Shown piece by piece: positions 26,136 to 37,268 of a stretch of 64,000 nt of DNA. Under the pieces are notes generated by a model. It saw only the letters and a list, made by a program, of their open reading frames with translations. It did no database searches and was not told the DNA's origin. Each line of letters begins with the position of its first letter. Positions within the stretch are counted from its first letter, which is position 1. The stretch is from NCBI RefSeq assembly GCF_033115175.1, contig NC_084842.1, positions 27,673,549-27,737,548 of the forward strand, written 5' to 3'. The position numbers were made by a program, and so were the translations under genes. Origin of the DNA: Lepus europaeus (Eukaryota; Chordata; Mammalia; Lagomorpha; Leporidae).

Positions 26136-26155
26136 CGTGTGTGTGTGTGTGTGTG
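26136..26155. repeat. (GT)n microsatellite
   Basis: About ten GT units in a row, followed by GCACAGC. Confidence 0.85.
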
Positions 26156-26499
26156 CACAGCACCGGTGTGCCTGTATGTACTTTAACAAGTGGACGTGGA
26201 AGCGAAGAGGAAGCAGGAGATGTAAGTCAGGGGTTATCACGAACTTCTGTGGCCGTAATGAAAGGCACACAACTGAAACAGCTGTTGTCAGAGCTGTTTA
26301 ATTTCAGTGTTGAGGAAAAATAAAAGTCTGTAACTCAAAACAGTCGATATAACCAGAGGGTCAGTAAAAATAAAAGCAAAAACCATCTGAGCTCAGGGAG
26401 TCAAATCACTTTTTAAAAAAGCAGGATGCGTGCACCGTGTTTTGTGAGCTTTTTCTTCCCTTTGCTGATGGTAAAGGGGCGCCAGGCAGAAGGCAGCAA

Positions 26500-26848
26500 A
26501 GATGCCATGTGCTGTAGTACGAATGCCCCGCCCCATCTCCCCATCTCACGTGCAAATCTGGAAGCCACTGTCCCAGGATTAGGAGGAGGACCTCTGAGAG
26601 GCGATGAGGCCACAAGGGTTCCACCGGGTGCAGGTGGTGGTGAACGCCTCACAGGGGGCTTTCTGCAGAGGCCCTTGCCCTCTCCACGCTCTGCCACGGC
26701 TGCCCCAGAACAGAGGCCCTGGCCACAAGCGGACCCCTGACCTCGGACTGCTCAGCCTCCAGAACTCCGGGGAAGACTTTTCTCTCATCAGTTTTCCAGT
26801 CTATGGGATTTTTCGTTATAGCAACACAAATGGATTCAGACAGCACTG
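26500..26848 (-). mobile_element. LTR-like fossil, MaLR/MLT type (tentative)
   Basis: The right end on the - strand (GTGTTGCTATAACGAAAAAT then CCATAGACTGG) and the words TTCTGGAGGCTG and GGTGATTAGG-like blocks resemble an old mammalian MaLR-type LTR. It is a worn, non-coding fossil, and family assignment from sight alone is weak. Confidence 0.35.
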
Positions 26849-27144
26849 TTTTCTACGGCGAGGTGGAAAGTCTGCTCTGTGTAACCTGCACCATGGACAT
26901 ACAGAAATGGGAAAGCCTCCAGGAATCACGTTTCACCCTGGACCTCAGCAGCAGCGAAGTACTGCAGGTACCCCGAAGGCCTGGCTCTTTCAGGCCACGG
27001 ACTTTAACTCCCACAAATCTGTGTCTACCTACATTACAAGCGCACTGCATGTGACCTCAAACAGATCACAGGATTTTGCAACAAGAAAGGATCTTGGTGG
27101 CATTCTAATTAGATACTCCTATTTTGGAGCAAGTATATTAAAGA

Positions 27145-27471
27145 GGGCCGGCACTGTAGTGCAGGCTAAGACTCCGCCTGCAGTGCCAGCATCCCATATC
27201 GTCACCAGTTCATGTCCCAGCTGCTCCCTTCCAATCCAGCTCTCTGCCGTGGCCTGGGAAAGCAGTAGAAGATGGCCCAAGTGTTTGGGTCCCTGCACCC
27301 GTGTGGGAAACCTGGAAGTCGCTCCTGGCTCCTGGCTTTCGATCACTTCAGCTCTGGCCGTTTCGGTCATCTGGGGAGTGAACCAGAGGATGGAAGACCT
27401 TTCTGTCTCTCCTTCTCTCTGTCTGTAACTCTGCCTCTCAAATAAATAAATGAAAAATAAAAAAAAAAAAC
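27145..27471 (+). mobile_element. C-SINE, older type
   Basis: Begins GGGCCGGCACTGTAGTGCAG, ends CAAATAAATAAATGAAAAAT plus A tail. Flanks TATTAAAGAG / TTATTAAAGAAT are the target duplication. Confidence 0.9.
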
Positions 27472-27688
27472 CTTATTAAAGAATGGAGAAAACATAGGTC
27501 ACAGATATGCAGACTTACAAGCATTTTATAAGTTAATTTGCTTTTATTTATTGCTTACATGTTGAGGAAAAGGAAGGAGTTGTGCGCCAAAGGAACAGCA
27601 CAGGACAAACAGGAAGCAAAGTCAGCAATTTCAGCAGATCTGAATCTGAACCCATAAGCACGCATGGGTTTCCTGGCCCTGCTATTCA

Positions 27689-27714
27689 GTCTCTCTCTCT
27701 CTCTCTCTCTCTCT
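27689..27714. repeat. (CT)n microsatellite
   Basis: Thirteen CT units in a row. Confidence 0.88.
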
Positions 27715-27810
27715 TTCACATGGACCCCACATGGGGAACTCTTTCACTGAGTGTCACTAGGCTAGCTAGAATCTGTGAGCCCTGAGTTGTATATAAAAAT
27801 AGGGTTTTAG

Positions 27811-28135
27811 AGGCCGGTGCCGTGGCTCACCTGGTTAATCCCCTGCTTGCAGTGCCAGTATCCCAAATGGGCGCCGGGTTCTGGTCCCGGCTGTTCCTCT
27901 TCCAGGCCAGCTCTCTGCTGTGGCCTGGGAAAGCAGTGGAGGATGGCCCAAGTGCTTGGGTGCCTGCACCCGCTTGGGAGACCAGAAAAAAGCACCTGGC
28001 TCCTGGCTTTGGATCAGCACAGCGCTGGCCGTAATGGCCATTTGGGGGGTGAACCAACAGAAGGAAGACCTTTCTTTCTCCCTCACTGTCTATCTGTCAA
28101 ATAAATAAATAAATATAAATAAATAAATAAATAAA
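27811..28135 (+). mobile_element. C-SINE, intermediate type
   Basis: Begins GGCCGGTGCCGTGGCTCACC, ends in a long TAAA tail. The target duplication AATAGGGTTTT is seen at about 27799 and 28134. Confidence 0.92.
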
Positions 28136-28182
28136 TAGGGTTTTGTATCTGAACTGCAACTCCTCTGATAAGAGTCTACCCT

Positions 28183-28519
28183 GAGGCCAGCGCCACGGCT
28201 CAATAGGCTAATCTTCCGCCTGCAGCGCCAGCACACCAGTTCTAGACCTGGTTGGGGCGCCGGATTCTGTCCCGGTTGCCCCTCTTTCAGGCCAGCTCTC
28301 TGCTGTGGCCTGGGAGTGCGGTGGAGGATGGCCCAGGTCCTTGGGCCCTGCACCCACATGGGAGACCAGAAGCACCTGGCTCCTGGCTTGAGATCAGCGC
28401 GGCGCACTGGCCGCGGCACGCTGGCCGCGGTGGCCATTGGAGGGTGAACCAAAGGCAAAGGAAGACCTTTCTCTCTGTCTCTCTCACTGTCCACTCTGCC
28501 TGTCCAAAAAGAAAGAAAA
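28183..28519 (+). mobile_element. Young-type C-SINE
   Basis: Begins GGCCAGCGCCACGGCTCAAT, ends CTGTCCAAAAAGAAAGAAAA. The target duplication AGTCTACCCTGAG is intact on both sides. Confidence 0.94.
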
Positions 28520-31480
28520 AGTCTACCCTGAGCTAGTAACGGCATCCCTTATGAAGTTCATGGCAATGGAGAAAGCTGCATACAAACAGTGAAGACCACG
28601 TTCTCAGCTTCCAGTGGCCCTTAGTTGTTCAGATCGCCTTTAGGTTAAGCCGGAATTTCCACGAGGAGAAGACACATTCTCCTTCTGATCCAGACACCTC
28701 TACCACACCAGTTCACACCCCTCAACCTTTCCATTGCTCTCACGGCCATCAGCCCTCTGTGGGGTCCAGGGGTCCTCATGAAGGTGCTACCAGTACCTTC
28801 CCTCCTGTCCTTTCTCTGGCACCTGCCATGGCAGCACACTTGGTGGCCATCTCCATCCTTGCTTCTCTGCTCCCTTGGGCTCCAACTCCCTTAGTGAAAG
28901 AAGAGAACAAAGCCATTCATCCTTCTCTTCTTCCCCCTCATTATTGGAGTGCAAACTGATTTTGGAACCAACAAAGTGCAGATTCATCAGATAATACAGA
29001 TCAGAAATCCTCTCTTAAGATGGACCTAAATTCTAAGCAAAATTCAATGCAACCTATGGTTGATTAGTCATCATGAGAAGCTTACTGTGAGGCTAGAACT
29101 GTGTATAGATATCATTTAGTGACCTGACAATTACTAATTCATGCAAAACCAAGGCACTGTTTCACCAAAGAGAATTCTACAGTGTCGTTCTCTTAGACAT
29201 TTTCAAAGCTGGAGCCAGGCCTCTTTCTAGTTTTCACTGGACCAGAGAAAGAAGATCGTGGTCTTTAAATGTGTGTTCTTGATTCAAACTGGAAAGGCAC
29301 ATACTATATAGAGGACTCCCAGGCAGTTCTGAGTTCAAGGGACCAGTTCCTGCCTTACTGGTGAGCACTACCATGGAGTTGGGAGAAAGCCAGCTCTATG
29401 AGCAAGAGGCATCCACTGTGGCATTAACACTCCACTGTCAAGGCCAACCACAGCTGGCTTTGTACGAAGTGTGTTGGGTCGGGCTGAGACCTTAAGGCAT
29501 CAAAAAGCCTTATATAGAGCTCTAGCAGCAACTTTATGGAGACGCTGGTTCTGAGGCAGGCACAGGAAATGAGTGTCAGGCATTTTAGCCAGCACCAACT
29601 TTTTAGGGTGACTTGCAATGAAGACAACCTAACACTGATGATTACTTTGTGAAAGGGAAAGGCTCACCCATATCACACGGTGGTGGCAATGAATGAATGA
29701 CAGATGACAGTTGTCAGAGATCACTCACTCTTAGTCTATTGGGAACATCTGCCTGACATCCCTCTGATTACTCCTACCAATAAGAGCAGCATGGCAGGCT
29801 GGCATGATAGGTATGCATGAACCAAACACACACCTGTGTCAAGGATCTTGCTCTCCCGGGAAGAGCAAACCGCATGCTTCTGCCTTACCACTGTCATGAT
29901 TTTCCTAGATGGTGACTGTGAGCATCGTGCGAGATGCTGGTTCAGAAAAGCACACAGCCGGTGTTTCAGAATAGTCTGACAGAACTGAGCCAAGCACAAA
30001 GCCGTGTCTTATATAGCGTCCCTAGGAGACACTTGCTGATACTCCTGGAACTTGGTCCCAGAGACACCAAGTTATAAGCTGGACCAACGATGGCTACACT
30101 ATGGTCATGCCTAACTCTAAGGGCAGGACACGGCTCCCCAAGTGCACAAGCTATCTTGGGACACTGATGGTGCTCCCCAGTTTCTTTTCACTCTGTGTGT
30201 TGTCTGTATCTACTCACTAGTACTAGTACTCACCAGTACTAGTAAGCAAGGTGAACTCCTTTGTTGAAGCTGTAGGCAGGGTGCAAGAAAACCTTCAAAA
30301 ACGGTGAAACCATGGCTGGGAAACAAGCTAACGAGGCCCAGGAGAGTTTCTGCCAAGGTTGGATGGAACACGCACCGGTAGGCACCGTAAGACCAAAGAG
30401 GCAATATGGCGTCTGTAGTCCCCTGGAGAGCCGAGAGCCAGGATGAAGGCACCACAGGAGCTCAGAGGGAGGCTCTGCCTTGAGAGGTGGTTTGTTTTCA
30501 CAGGGACTATTCCTGCTCAGGTTTCCCAGGAACCCCCTACCCAGGTGTGCATGGCTGGAAAGAAACAGAAATTCTTGACTGGCTCGTTACAGGGCATATC
30601 ATTAAAGTGAACGTGTGGGCACCAAACACCAGCTATTCCTGGAGTGCAGGTTTCCAGGGACTCTGAGCGACATGTCTAAGCCTGCCCTAACATTCCTTTG
30701 GGTTGCTGGTATGTTCCTATTTCTGCTGAGGGCAAATGAGGGCTTTGCTCAGTAAAAAGGGAGAACAAGAGTTACCCAAACAGCACCCAAACTGAACCAC
30801 CTAGTGGCACAAGCCAGAATCTCAGCAGAATCCCACAAAGGAGAACAATATATTAATCATACTTTTATTGCTGAAGAAATGCCTTGGTCTTGTTTTTCAG
30901 TCGATATTCAACATAGTGTTTCTGTCTGCCGAGGTCTTCCCTCTCTACTTTGTCAAACTGTCAAGCTCTGGGGACTTGAAAGGAGCCTCCCACTCCCACC
31001 ATTGTCACACACGTCACATCACTCCCATGCTCCCCTCCCTCTGCTACCTGCAGTGGCCCCTGTCACTCAGGCATTCCAGGGTCTCAATAATTTGACCCCA
31101 ATGGATCTTGTCCACAGTTGGGTGAGATGCAGAATAGGAGTAAGAGAGATGAAAATCAAAACATGGAGAGACCCATCCTGTATTTCTTTATATGTGTTTT
31201 GAACTTTTACTTCTGAATTGGAGTTATCTGGAGCTGATTTCTGTGTATTATATTCTATACTTACTCCAATGCCATAAGGATCTTTTTTTCCAACTTTATT
31301 TATTCAACAATCCCTCCTTTTACGCATGGTCTGACAGAGCACTTCTATCACACAGCAATGCTCTACACACATCTGTTTCTGGGTCATCACTCAGGATCAG
31401 TCTCCACTCTCCCAGCAGTTCCACGCTAATTACTTCACAGTTTAGCAAATCGTGACTTTCTTTTTTTTTTTTTTTTTGGG
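28520..31480 (-). other. WWC2 intron, 3 kb without recognised repeats
   Basis: The longest repeat-poor stretch of the big intron. No SINE or L1 words, no coding exon and no RNA gene recognised. It could hold conserved regulatory elements, but none is evident from sequence alone. Confidence 0.45.
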
Positions 31481-31850
31481 GGGGGGGTCATTGTTTAGTT
31501 TTTACCTTTTTTTAAAACTAATTTTATTATTTTATTTATATAAAGGGTACAGATTTCAAGTATGTAGTACATACAGTTTTAAGGGCATAACTTCCCGCCC
31601 TACCCTCCTTCCTACTCCTCCTTCCTTTCTTTTAATTTGACAATAAATCTTGATTTCTTATATGGCAAGAACTTGTCCTTGCTTTCCTTCTCCAGAAGCA
31701 CCTTGGCTATTCTTTGTCCTTTATTCTCCTACCAATTGTTTCAATATCCATGAAGAATCATGAAAGTATGTTGCTTGGAATTACACTGACTCTTGGGTAC
31801 ATTTTAGGAAGAAAGGACCATCTCCATAATGCTAATTCGTCCTCTGTATC

Positions 31851-32012
31851 AGGGGTTAGCAAAGTATGGCCTCCCAGCTGTTTTTCAGCACAGAGTTTAA
31901 TTAGAACACATCCACAGCCACTTGTTTGCATCTCTATGCTTCCTTGGTGATCTGCTGGCCAACTGCTGAGACCACAAGGCTCAAACAGGGGAAGTCTGCT
32001 GACCCCTACTCT
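31851..32012. mobile_element. hAT-type (Charlie-like) miniature element
   Basis: Ends are CAGGGGTTAGCAAAGTATGG and GTCTGCTGACCCCTA, near-perfect inverted termini. The flanks CTCTGTAT / CTCTTTGT fit a diverged 8-bp target duplication. The inside has no coding capacity. Confidence 0.72.
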
Positions 32013-32103
32013 TTGTAAATGTGGTCTATTTCTCCATAAATACTACCAGTTTTATGTTTCCCATTCATAAAGTTTTATAATTTTCTCTGGTCTGTACTGT
32101 ATT

Positions 32104-32400
32104 TTTTTAAAAGATTTATTTAATTATTTGAAAGTCAGAGAAAGAGAGGCAGAGAGAGAGACAGAGAGAGAGTGAGTCTTCCATCTGGTGATTCACTCCC
32201 CAACTAACTGCAACAGCCAGATCCAGGCACTTCCTCTGAGTTTCCCACGCGGTGCAGGGGCCCAAGGACTTGGGCCATCTTCTACTGCTTTCCCAGGCCA
32301 CAGCAGAGAGCTGGATCGGAAGTGGAGCAGCCGGGACATGAACCAGCACCGTGTGTTGCAGGCAGTGGCTTTACCTGCTAGGCCACACCACCAGCCCCGC
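32104..32400 (-). mobile_element. C-SINE, older type, internally shortened
   Basis: From TTTTTTTAAAAGATTTATTT to TAGGCCACACCACCAGCCCC. The usual CATATGGG stretch is reduced. Confidence 0.85.
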
Positions 32401-32706
32401 TTAAGTATATTAACAGATTTTTCTTTTCAGATTTTCTTCATATTAAAAATCTTGGATAATTCAACATGGTCAATTTAAAAAATATACTGTTAGATTCTGT
32501 TTACTAACATTTTAATTAGGATTCTTGTATCTATATTCATGAATGACACTGGATTCTGATTTTCCTTTTTGATAACATCTCTGTCCAGTTTTAGTCTCAG
32601 GAGTTCACGAGTTCACGAGTTCTGTTTTTTTAGTGTCTGAAAAATTTGTCTGTAAAATATCTAGACCTTACTCCCATTTCTTTCAATCTTTTCTCCCTCC
32701 TTTTCT

Positions 32707-33391
32707 TTTCTTTTTTTTTTTTTTAAGATTTATTTTATTTATTTGGCAGAGTTACAGAGGGAGGTAAAGACAGAGAGAGAGGTCTTCCATCCACTGGTTT
32801 ACTCCCCAGATGGCCGCAACAGCTGGAGCTGCACTGATCTGAAGCCCTGAGCCAGGAGCTCCTTCTGGGTCTCCCACGTGGGTGCAGGGGCCCAAGGACT
32901 TGGGCCATCTTCCACTGTTATCCCAGGCCATAGCAGAGAGCTGGCTCAGAAGAGGAGCAGCTGGCCGGCGCCGTGGCTCAATGGGCTAATCCTCTGCCTG
33001 TGGTGCCGGCACACCAGGTTCTAGTCCCGGTCGGGGTGCCGGATTCTATCCCGGTTGCCCCTCTTCCAGGCCAGCTCTCTGCTATGGCCCGGAGTGCAGT
33101 GGAGGATGGCCCAGGTCCTTGGGCCCTGCACCCGCATGGGAGACCAGGAGAAGTACCTGGCTCCTGGCTTCGGATCAACGCGATGCACCGGCTGCGGTGG
33201 CCATTGGAGGGTGAACCAATGGCAAAGGAAGACTTTTCTCTCTGTCTCTCTCTCTCACTGTCTACTCTGCCTGTCAAGAAAAAAAAAAAAAAAGAAGAAG
33301 AAGAGGAGCAGCTAGGACTAGAACTGACGCCATGTAGGATGCCAGCACTTCAGGCCAGGGCTTTAACCCACTGTGCCACAGCACTGGCCCT
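32707..33391 (-). mobile_element. C-SINE (older) split by a younger C-SINE
   Basis: The outer reverse copy is 32707-32963 plus 33294-33391 (ending GTGCCACAGCACTGGCCC). Confidence 0.9.
32964..33293 (+). mobile_element. Young-type C-SINE nested in an older SINE
   Basis: Begins GGCCGGCGCCGTGGCTCAAT, ends CTGTCAAGAAAAAAAAAAAA. The target duplication AGAAGAGGAGCAGCT is intact at about 32949 and 33299. Confidence 0.95.
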
Positions 33392-33519
33392 TCTCCCTCT
33401 GTTTCTTTTATCTGTTCTAGTATGTTATATTTCCCTAGATATTTGTTCAAATTGTGGGCATATATTTTTGAAGATATTCAATTATTTTTTAAATTTCTGA
33501 CTCTTTTATTATACTTTAA

Positions 33520-33901
33520 AAAAAGGATTTATTTATTTATTTGAAAGGCAGAGGCAGGAGGAGAGAGAGAGAGAGAGGGAAAGAGGGAGGGAGGGAGGAA
33601 GGGAAGGAGGGAAGGAGGGAGGAAGGGAGGGAGGGTTTCCCACCCGCTGGTTCACACCCCAGATGGTCGCAATGGCCAGGGATGAGCCAATCCAAAGCCA
33701 GAAGCCAGGAGCCAGGAGCCTCCTTCGGGTTTCCCATGCAGGTGTAGGGGCCCAAGTCCTTGGGCCATTTTTCACTGCTTTGTCAGGCCATAGCAGAGAG
33801 CTGGATTAGAAGTAGAGCAGCCAGGACTCAAACTGGTGCCCATATGGGATGCCGGCACTACAGGTGGTGACTTTACCTGCTACACCACAGCAATGGCCCC
33901 T
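33520..33901 (-). mobile_element. C-SINE with an expanded GA-rich tract
   Basis: From AAAAAAGGATTTATTTATTT to CTACACCACAGCAATGGCCC. The purine tract near the tail has grown into a (GGGA)n-like array. Confidence 0.88.
33556..33634. repeat. (GGGA)n / (AGGG)n low-complexity array
   Basis: Almost pure purine run of GAGA, then GGGA and GGAA units, inside the SINE at 33520-33901. Confidence 0.85.
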
Positions 33902-34010
33902 CATTATACTCTTGAATTATATCTTTAGCAGTCTTACCAGAGATTTGTCATTTTTTTAACAAGTTTTTTTCAAAGAACTTTTTGCTTTATCGAGCTTTTT
34001 TCTACATCAT

Positions 34011-34777
34011 GGAGATTATATAACAATCAAACCAAAGTGCAATAAGCAATTTCTGGATGAATCTTATTAGCATTATGACATGGTATTAAGTAAAAAAAAA
34101 AACCTGAAGATTTTATAATGATTGGTATTGAGAGATCTAAATTTCACATCATGACTAGAAACAAGCAACAAAAAGCCCAAAGATGCAAAGTTCTGTTGAT
34201 ATCTGCAGTTCTAAGACACCAATTCAGCTTTGAAAGCCTTTGGCTCATAAAGATCAAAGCCTACGATGCTTCTGCACGCATTAAAGTTGGGTGCAGTCAT
34301 CCGTGACTTTGAAGTTATTGATAATGTTGAAATAAAGGCCCCAAGACGGTGAAAATAATTCCTATTACTGAGGTTATACTTCAGCTACTAACACAACCTT
34401 CCATCTTATAGAGAGCCTACTGCGGCCGCCGGCCACCTATGAGCATTGTCCAGAGGCCCTCTGTGCCCTCACAGTGCAGTGGTCTCCATCTGCTGAGTCT
34501 CTCCTCCCCTGAGGCACGAAGTTCTTCACCTCCTGCTCTCACAGCCAGTGTGAGCACTGACTTCTCCGTGGGCCCTTCCCTGACTTCCCCAGTGAGCCAT
34601 CTGTCTTGAGGAGCTGATGTGTCGGACTCATCACCTCCACCACAGCAGCGCCCAGATACCCTGCTGCTCCCCAGAAGTCAACATAAGACCTACAACCCGA
34701 CTCCCCACGGCCATTCACTGAGGCCCTAGCAGGTGGGGCAGAGCACAGGCAATGCAGATGGGTCTTATGACTGCTTA
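34011..34777 (-). other. WWC2 intron, single copy
   Basis: No repeat hallmark or exon recognised. Confidence 0.45.
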
Positions 34778-35076
34778 ACAATTGATTTGAAAGGCAGACA
34801 CATGGAAGTAAGGAGGTAGTTTGCGGAGAGGGAAAGAGAGAGACTTCCTACCTGCTGGTTTACTTCCCAAATAACCTGCGGCAGCCATGGCAATGTGTGT
34901 CTCCCGCATGGGTGGCAGGGAGCCAACTACTGGAGCTATCACTGCTGCCTCCCAGGGTGCAGATTATCAAGGAGGCTGGAATTGGGAGCAGAGCTGGGAC
35001 TCAGACCCAGGCACTCTGATACAGGATGCTGGTGTCCCAAGTGCTGTTTCAACCACTAAGCCAAAAACCCATTCCC
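34778..35076 (-). mobile_element. Very old C-SINE
   Basis: Ordered weak matches: TGATTTGAAAGGCAGACACA, CTGCTGGTTTACTTCCCAAA, TCTCCCGCATGGGTGGCAGG and CCACTAAGCCAAAAACCC. Confidence 0.68.
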
Positions 35077-35320
35077 AGATTCATTTTGTTACTTGAAGTT
35101 TCTTTAGAAATTACTGGTATCAGTTTGATTCCTAAAACTCATTTAAGTTTCCAAGTTCCCTCTAGGACTGGTAGTGCTAGTCTGAGAAATGATCTAAACT
35201 TCTCCTATAGCACCATGCACTACACAACTAAAAAAATTACTCTGGGGAAAAAAGTTCATTCTCTTTTAGTGTAAGGAAGTGTCCATTCCAATTCTCATCC
35301 AAAGGGGTGAAGCAAAATAA

Positions 35321-35632
35321 TGGGGACTGGGGTTGGCCTACTGGTTTAGATACCAGTTAAGATGCCTCTCATATTGGAGTGCCTGGATTTGAGTTGCAGC
35401 TGCACTCCGGATTCCTGCTAATATAACCCTGGAAGACAGCAAGTGATGGCTCAAATGGTTAGATCGCTGTCACCCAGCAGGAGACATGGATTGAGTTCCT
35501 GGTTCCTGGCTCCAGCCCAGCCCAGTTCTGGCTATTACAGGCATTTGGGAAGTAAACCAGCAGATGGCAGCTCTCCCTCTGTCTGCCTCTCTAAGCAAGT
35601 AAAAATTTACAGAAGAAGAAAAAAAAAAGATA
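35321..35632 (+). mobile_element. Old C-SINE
   Basis: Begins GGGGACTGGGGTTGGCCTAC and ends near AAGCAAGTAAAAATTTACAG plus an A-rich tail. Confidence 0.72.
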
Positions 35633-35903
35633 CAATAATACTTTTAATATTTCAGCAATTAGGAAGATTCTATTCGTATACTACATATGAATGTGAACAA
35701 ATACTTGTTTATCAGAATATAAGCTCTAATCTTGAGACAGTAAATTAATTTCATGTGTATGCAGATTTTTTGAAAATTTTAATAATATTTAGGAGGCAAA
35801 GTCCCTTAAACTATTTTTAAATCAGTGGTTTTACCTTATTCTGTATAGCTGTTAAGGTGAAAGGCAAGAGAGATTGCCAATAAGTGAAGTGAAATCTTTC
35901 TTT

Positions 35904-36223
35904 GTTTAAAGATTTATTTGTTTATTTGAAAGGCATTGTTAGAGAAAGACAGAGAAAGAGATCTTCCATCTGCTGGTTCACTCCCCCAAAGCCACAACAT
36001 CCAGAGCTGGGCTTATCTGAAGCCAATAGCCAGGAGCTTCTTTCAGATCTCCCATAAGGATAACAGCGGCCCAGGCACTTGGGCCATCCTCTGCTGCTTT
36101 CCCAGGACACCAGCAGGAAGCTGGCTTGGAAGTGGAGCATCTGGGGCTCCAACTGGCACCCATATGGGATACCGGTGCTGTAGGCAGTAGCCTTACCCAC
36201 TATGCCATTAGTGTTGGCCCCAG
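35904..36223 (-). mobile_element. C-SINE, older type
   Basis: From TTTAAAGATTTATTTGTTTA to CTATGCCATTAGTGTTGGCC. Confidence 0.87.
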
Positions 36224-36279
36224 AAAGCTTTCTTAAAGGTAAGAAAAAGTGAAAATTTCTGAGCATGAAAGTTAGCAAT

Positions 36280-36609
36280 GGTGGCCAGTGTTGTGGCACA
36301 GCTTGTGACACCGGCATTCTGTACTGGAGTGCTAGTTTGAGTCCTAGCTATTGCGCTTCCAGTCTAGTTTTCTGCTGATGTGCCCAGGAAGGCACTGAGA
36401 GATGGTCCAAGTACTTGAGCCCCTGCCATATGTGTGGGAGACCAGGGTGGAGTCCTGGCTTCTGGCTTCTGCCTGACTCAGTCCTCGCTGCTGTGGTCAC
36501 CTGGGGAATAAACCAGTAGATGGAAGCTTTCTCAACTTCTATCTCTGTCTCTCCACCTCTCTGTCACTTTGGCCTTTAAATAAATAAATAAACAAATAAA
36601 CCTTCAAAA
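36280..36609 (+). mobile_element. Old C-SINE
   Basis: Begins GTGGCCAGTGTTGTGGCACA, ends TTTAAATAAATAAATAAACA. Confidence 0.82.
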
Positions 36610-37025
36610 AATAGCAAAGTATTTACAACTGATGTGGCTAATGAATTTTAAACAGCTATTCGTAGAAAATTCATACAAAATGTATAATGTACATTAGAAG
36701 TTAACACTACACTTATTCGCCAAATCTCACAGCAAGACAGAAAAAAAAAAAGAGAGATGGAAATCAGCACAATCACTTTCCCTGCACCCTGCTCTCTACC
36801 AAGTGGCTGCCAAAGGGTGGTTGAGAGGGGACCCTCGCTGGGCGGCAGTGCCGGCAACATTCTGGGTTTTAGAAAGCCCATGACCGCGCACGAGGATGTG
36901 CCGCGAACTCTAGCGAAGGTCTGCAGTCTCTGGAGCCGGCCCCCACTGGGTACCTTCCTCCTGGCAGGTTTAAAGAGGTGAAGTCAGCGTAAGCCGCACA
37001 GCCGCGAGACACCCGAGACCTGTAC

Positions 37026-37268
37026 CTGCTTCTCAGCCTGCTTCAGGAGCTTCTGGAACCGCTCGTCCTCCAGCACGGCCGGCGGCAGGTCTGTCTCTCC
37101 CTGAGCTTTCAGTTCTTCCAGCTTCTGCCGCAGGCCCCGGAGGGCCTGCAGCTCGTCATTGAGGCGACTCTGGCGGGTCAGAGATGCCTGCAGATCCAGT
37201 TCTAGGTCTAGGGATGTGCGCACGGGGCACTCTTGCGCCGCTCTTCGAAGGGCAGTCTGGCACACCGT
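37026..37268 (-). CDS. WWC2: WWC2 exon: C-terminal coiled-coil region
   Basis: 243 nt, 81 codons, phase 0 at both ends. It begins TVCQTALRRAAQECPVRTSL and contains the strongly family-conserved LDLELDLQASLTRQSRLNDE, then a heptad-like charged stretch ending KLLKQAEKQ. Acceptor CAG at 37271-37269 after a short pyrimidine tract; donor GTACAG at 37025. KIBRA has the equivalent RTSLDLELDLQA block, which fixes the assignment. Confidence 0.95.

Larger units (their letters stand above)
31500..34010 (-). mobile_element. Second L1, reverse orientation, fragmented
   Basis: 31505-31640 is an L1 3' end (TATAAAGGGTACAGATTTCA, AGTACATACAGTTTTAAGGG). 31650-31850, 32401-32706, 33392-33519 and 33902-34000 carry reverse ORF2 words (TTGGAATTACACTGACTCTT, TTCATGAATGACACTGGATT). 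It is interrupted by a hAT element and several SINEs. Confidence 0.72.

Noticed and set aside
26604-27428. Longest + strand ORF (274 codons)
   Set aside because: It runs from an LTR-like fossil through single-copy DNA into a C-SINE (27145 on). The last third is SINE sequence and no part resembles a known protein.
30204-30245. Short palindromic ACTAGTACTAGT repeats
   Set aside because: Only about 40 bases of low-complexity repeat; no array, no spacer structure, not a CRISPR or a regulatory site I can name.
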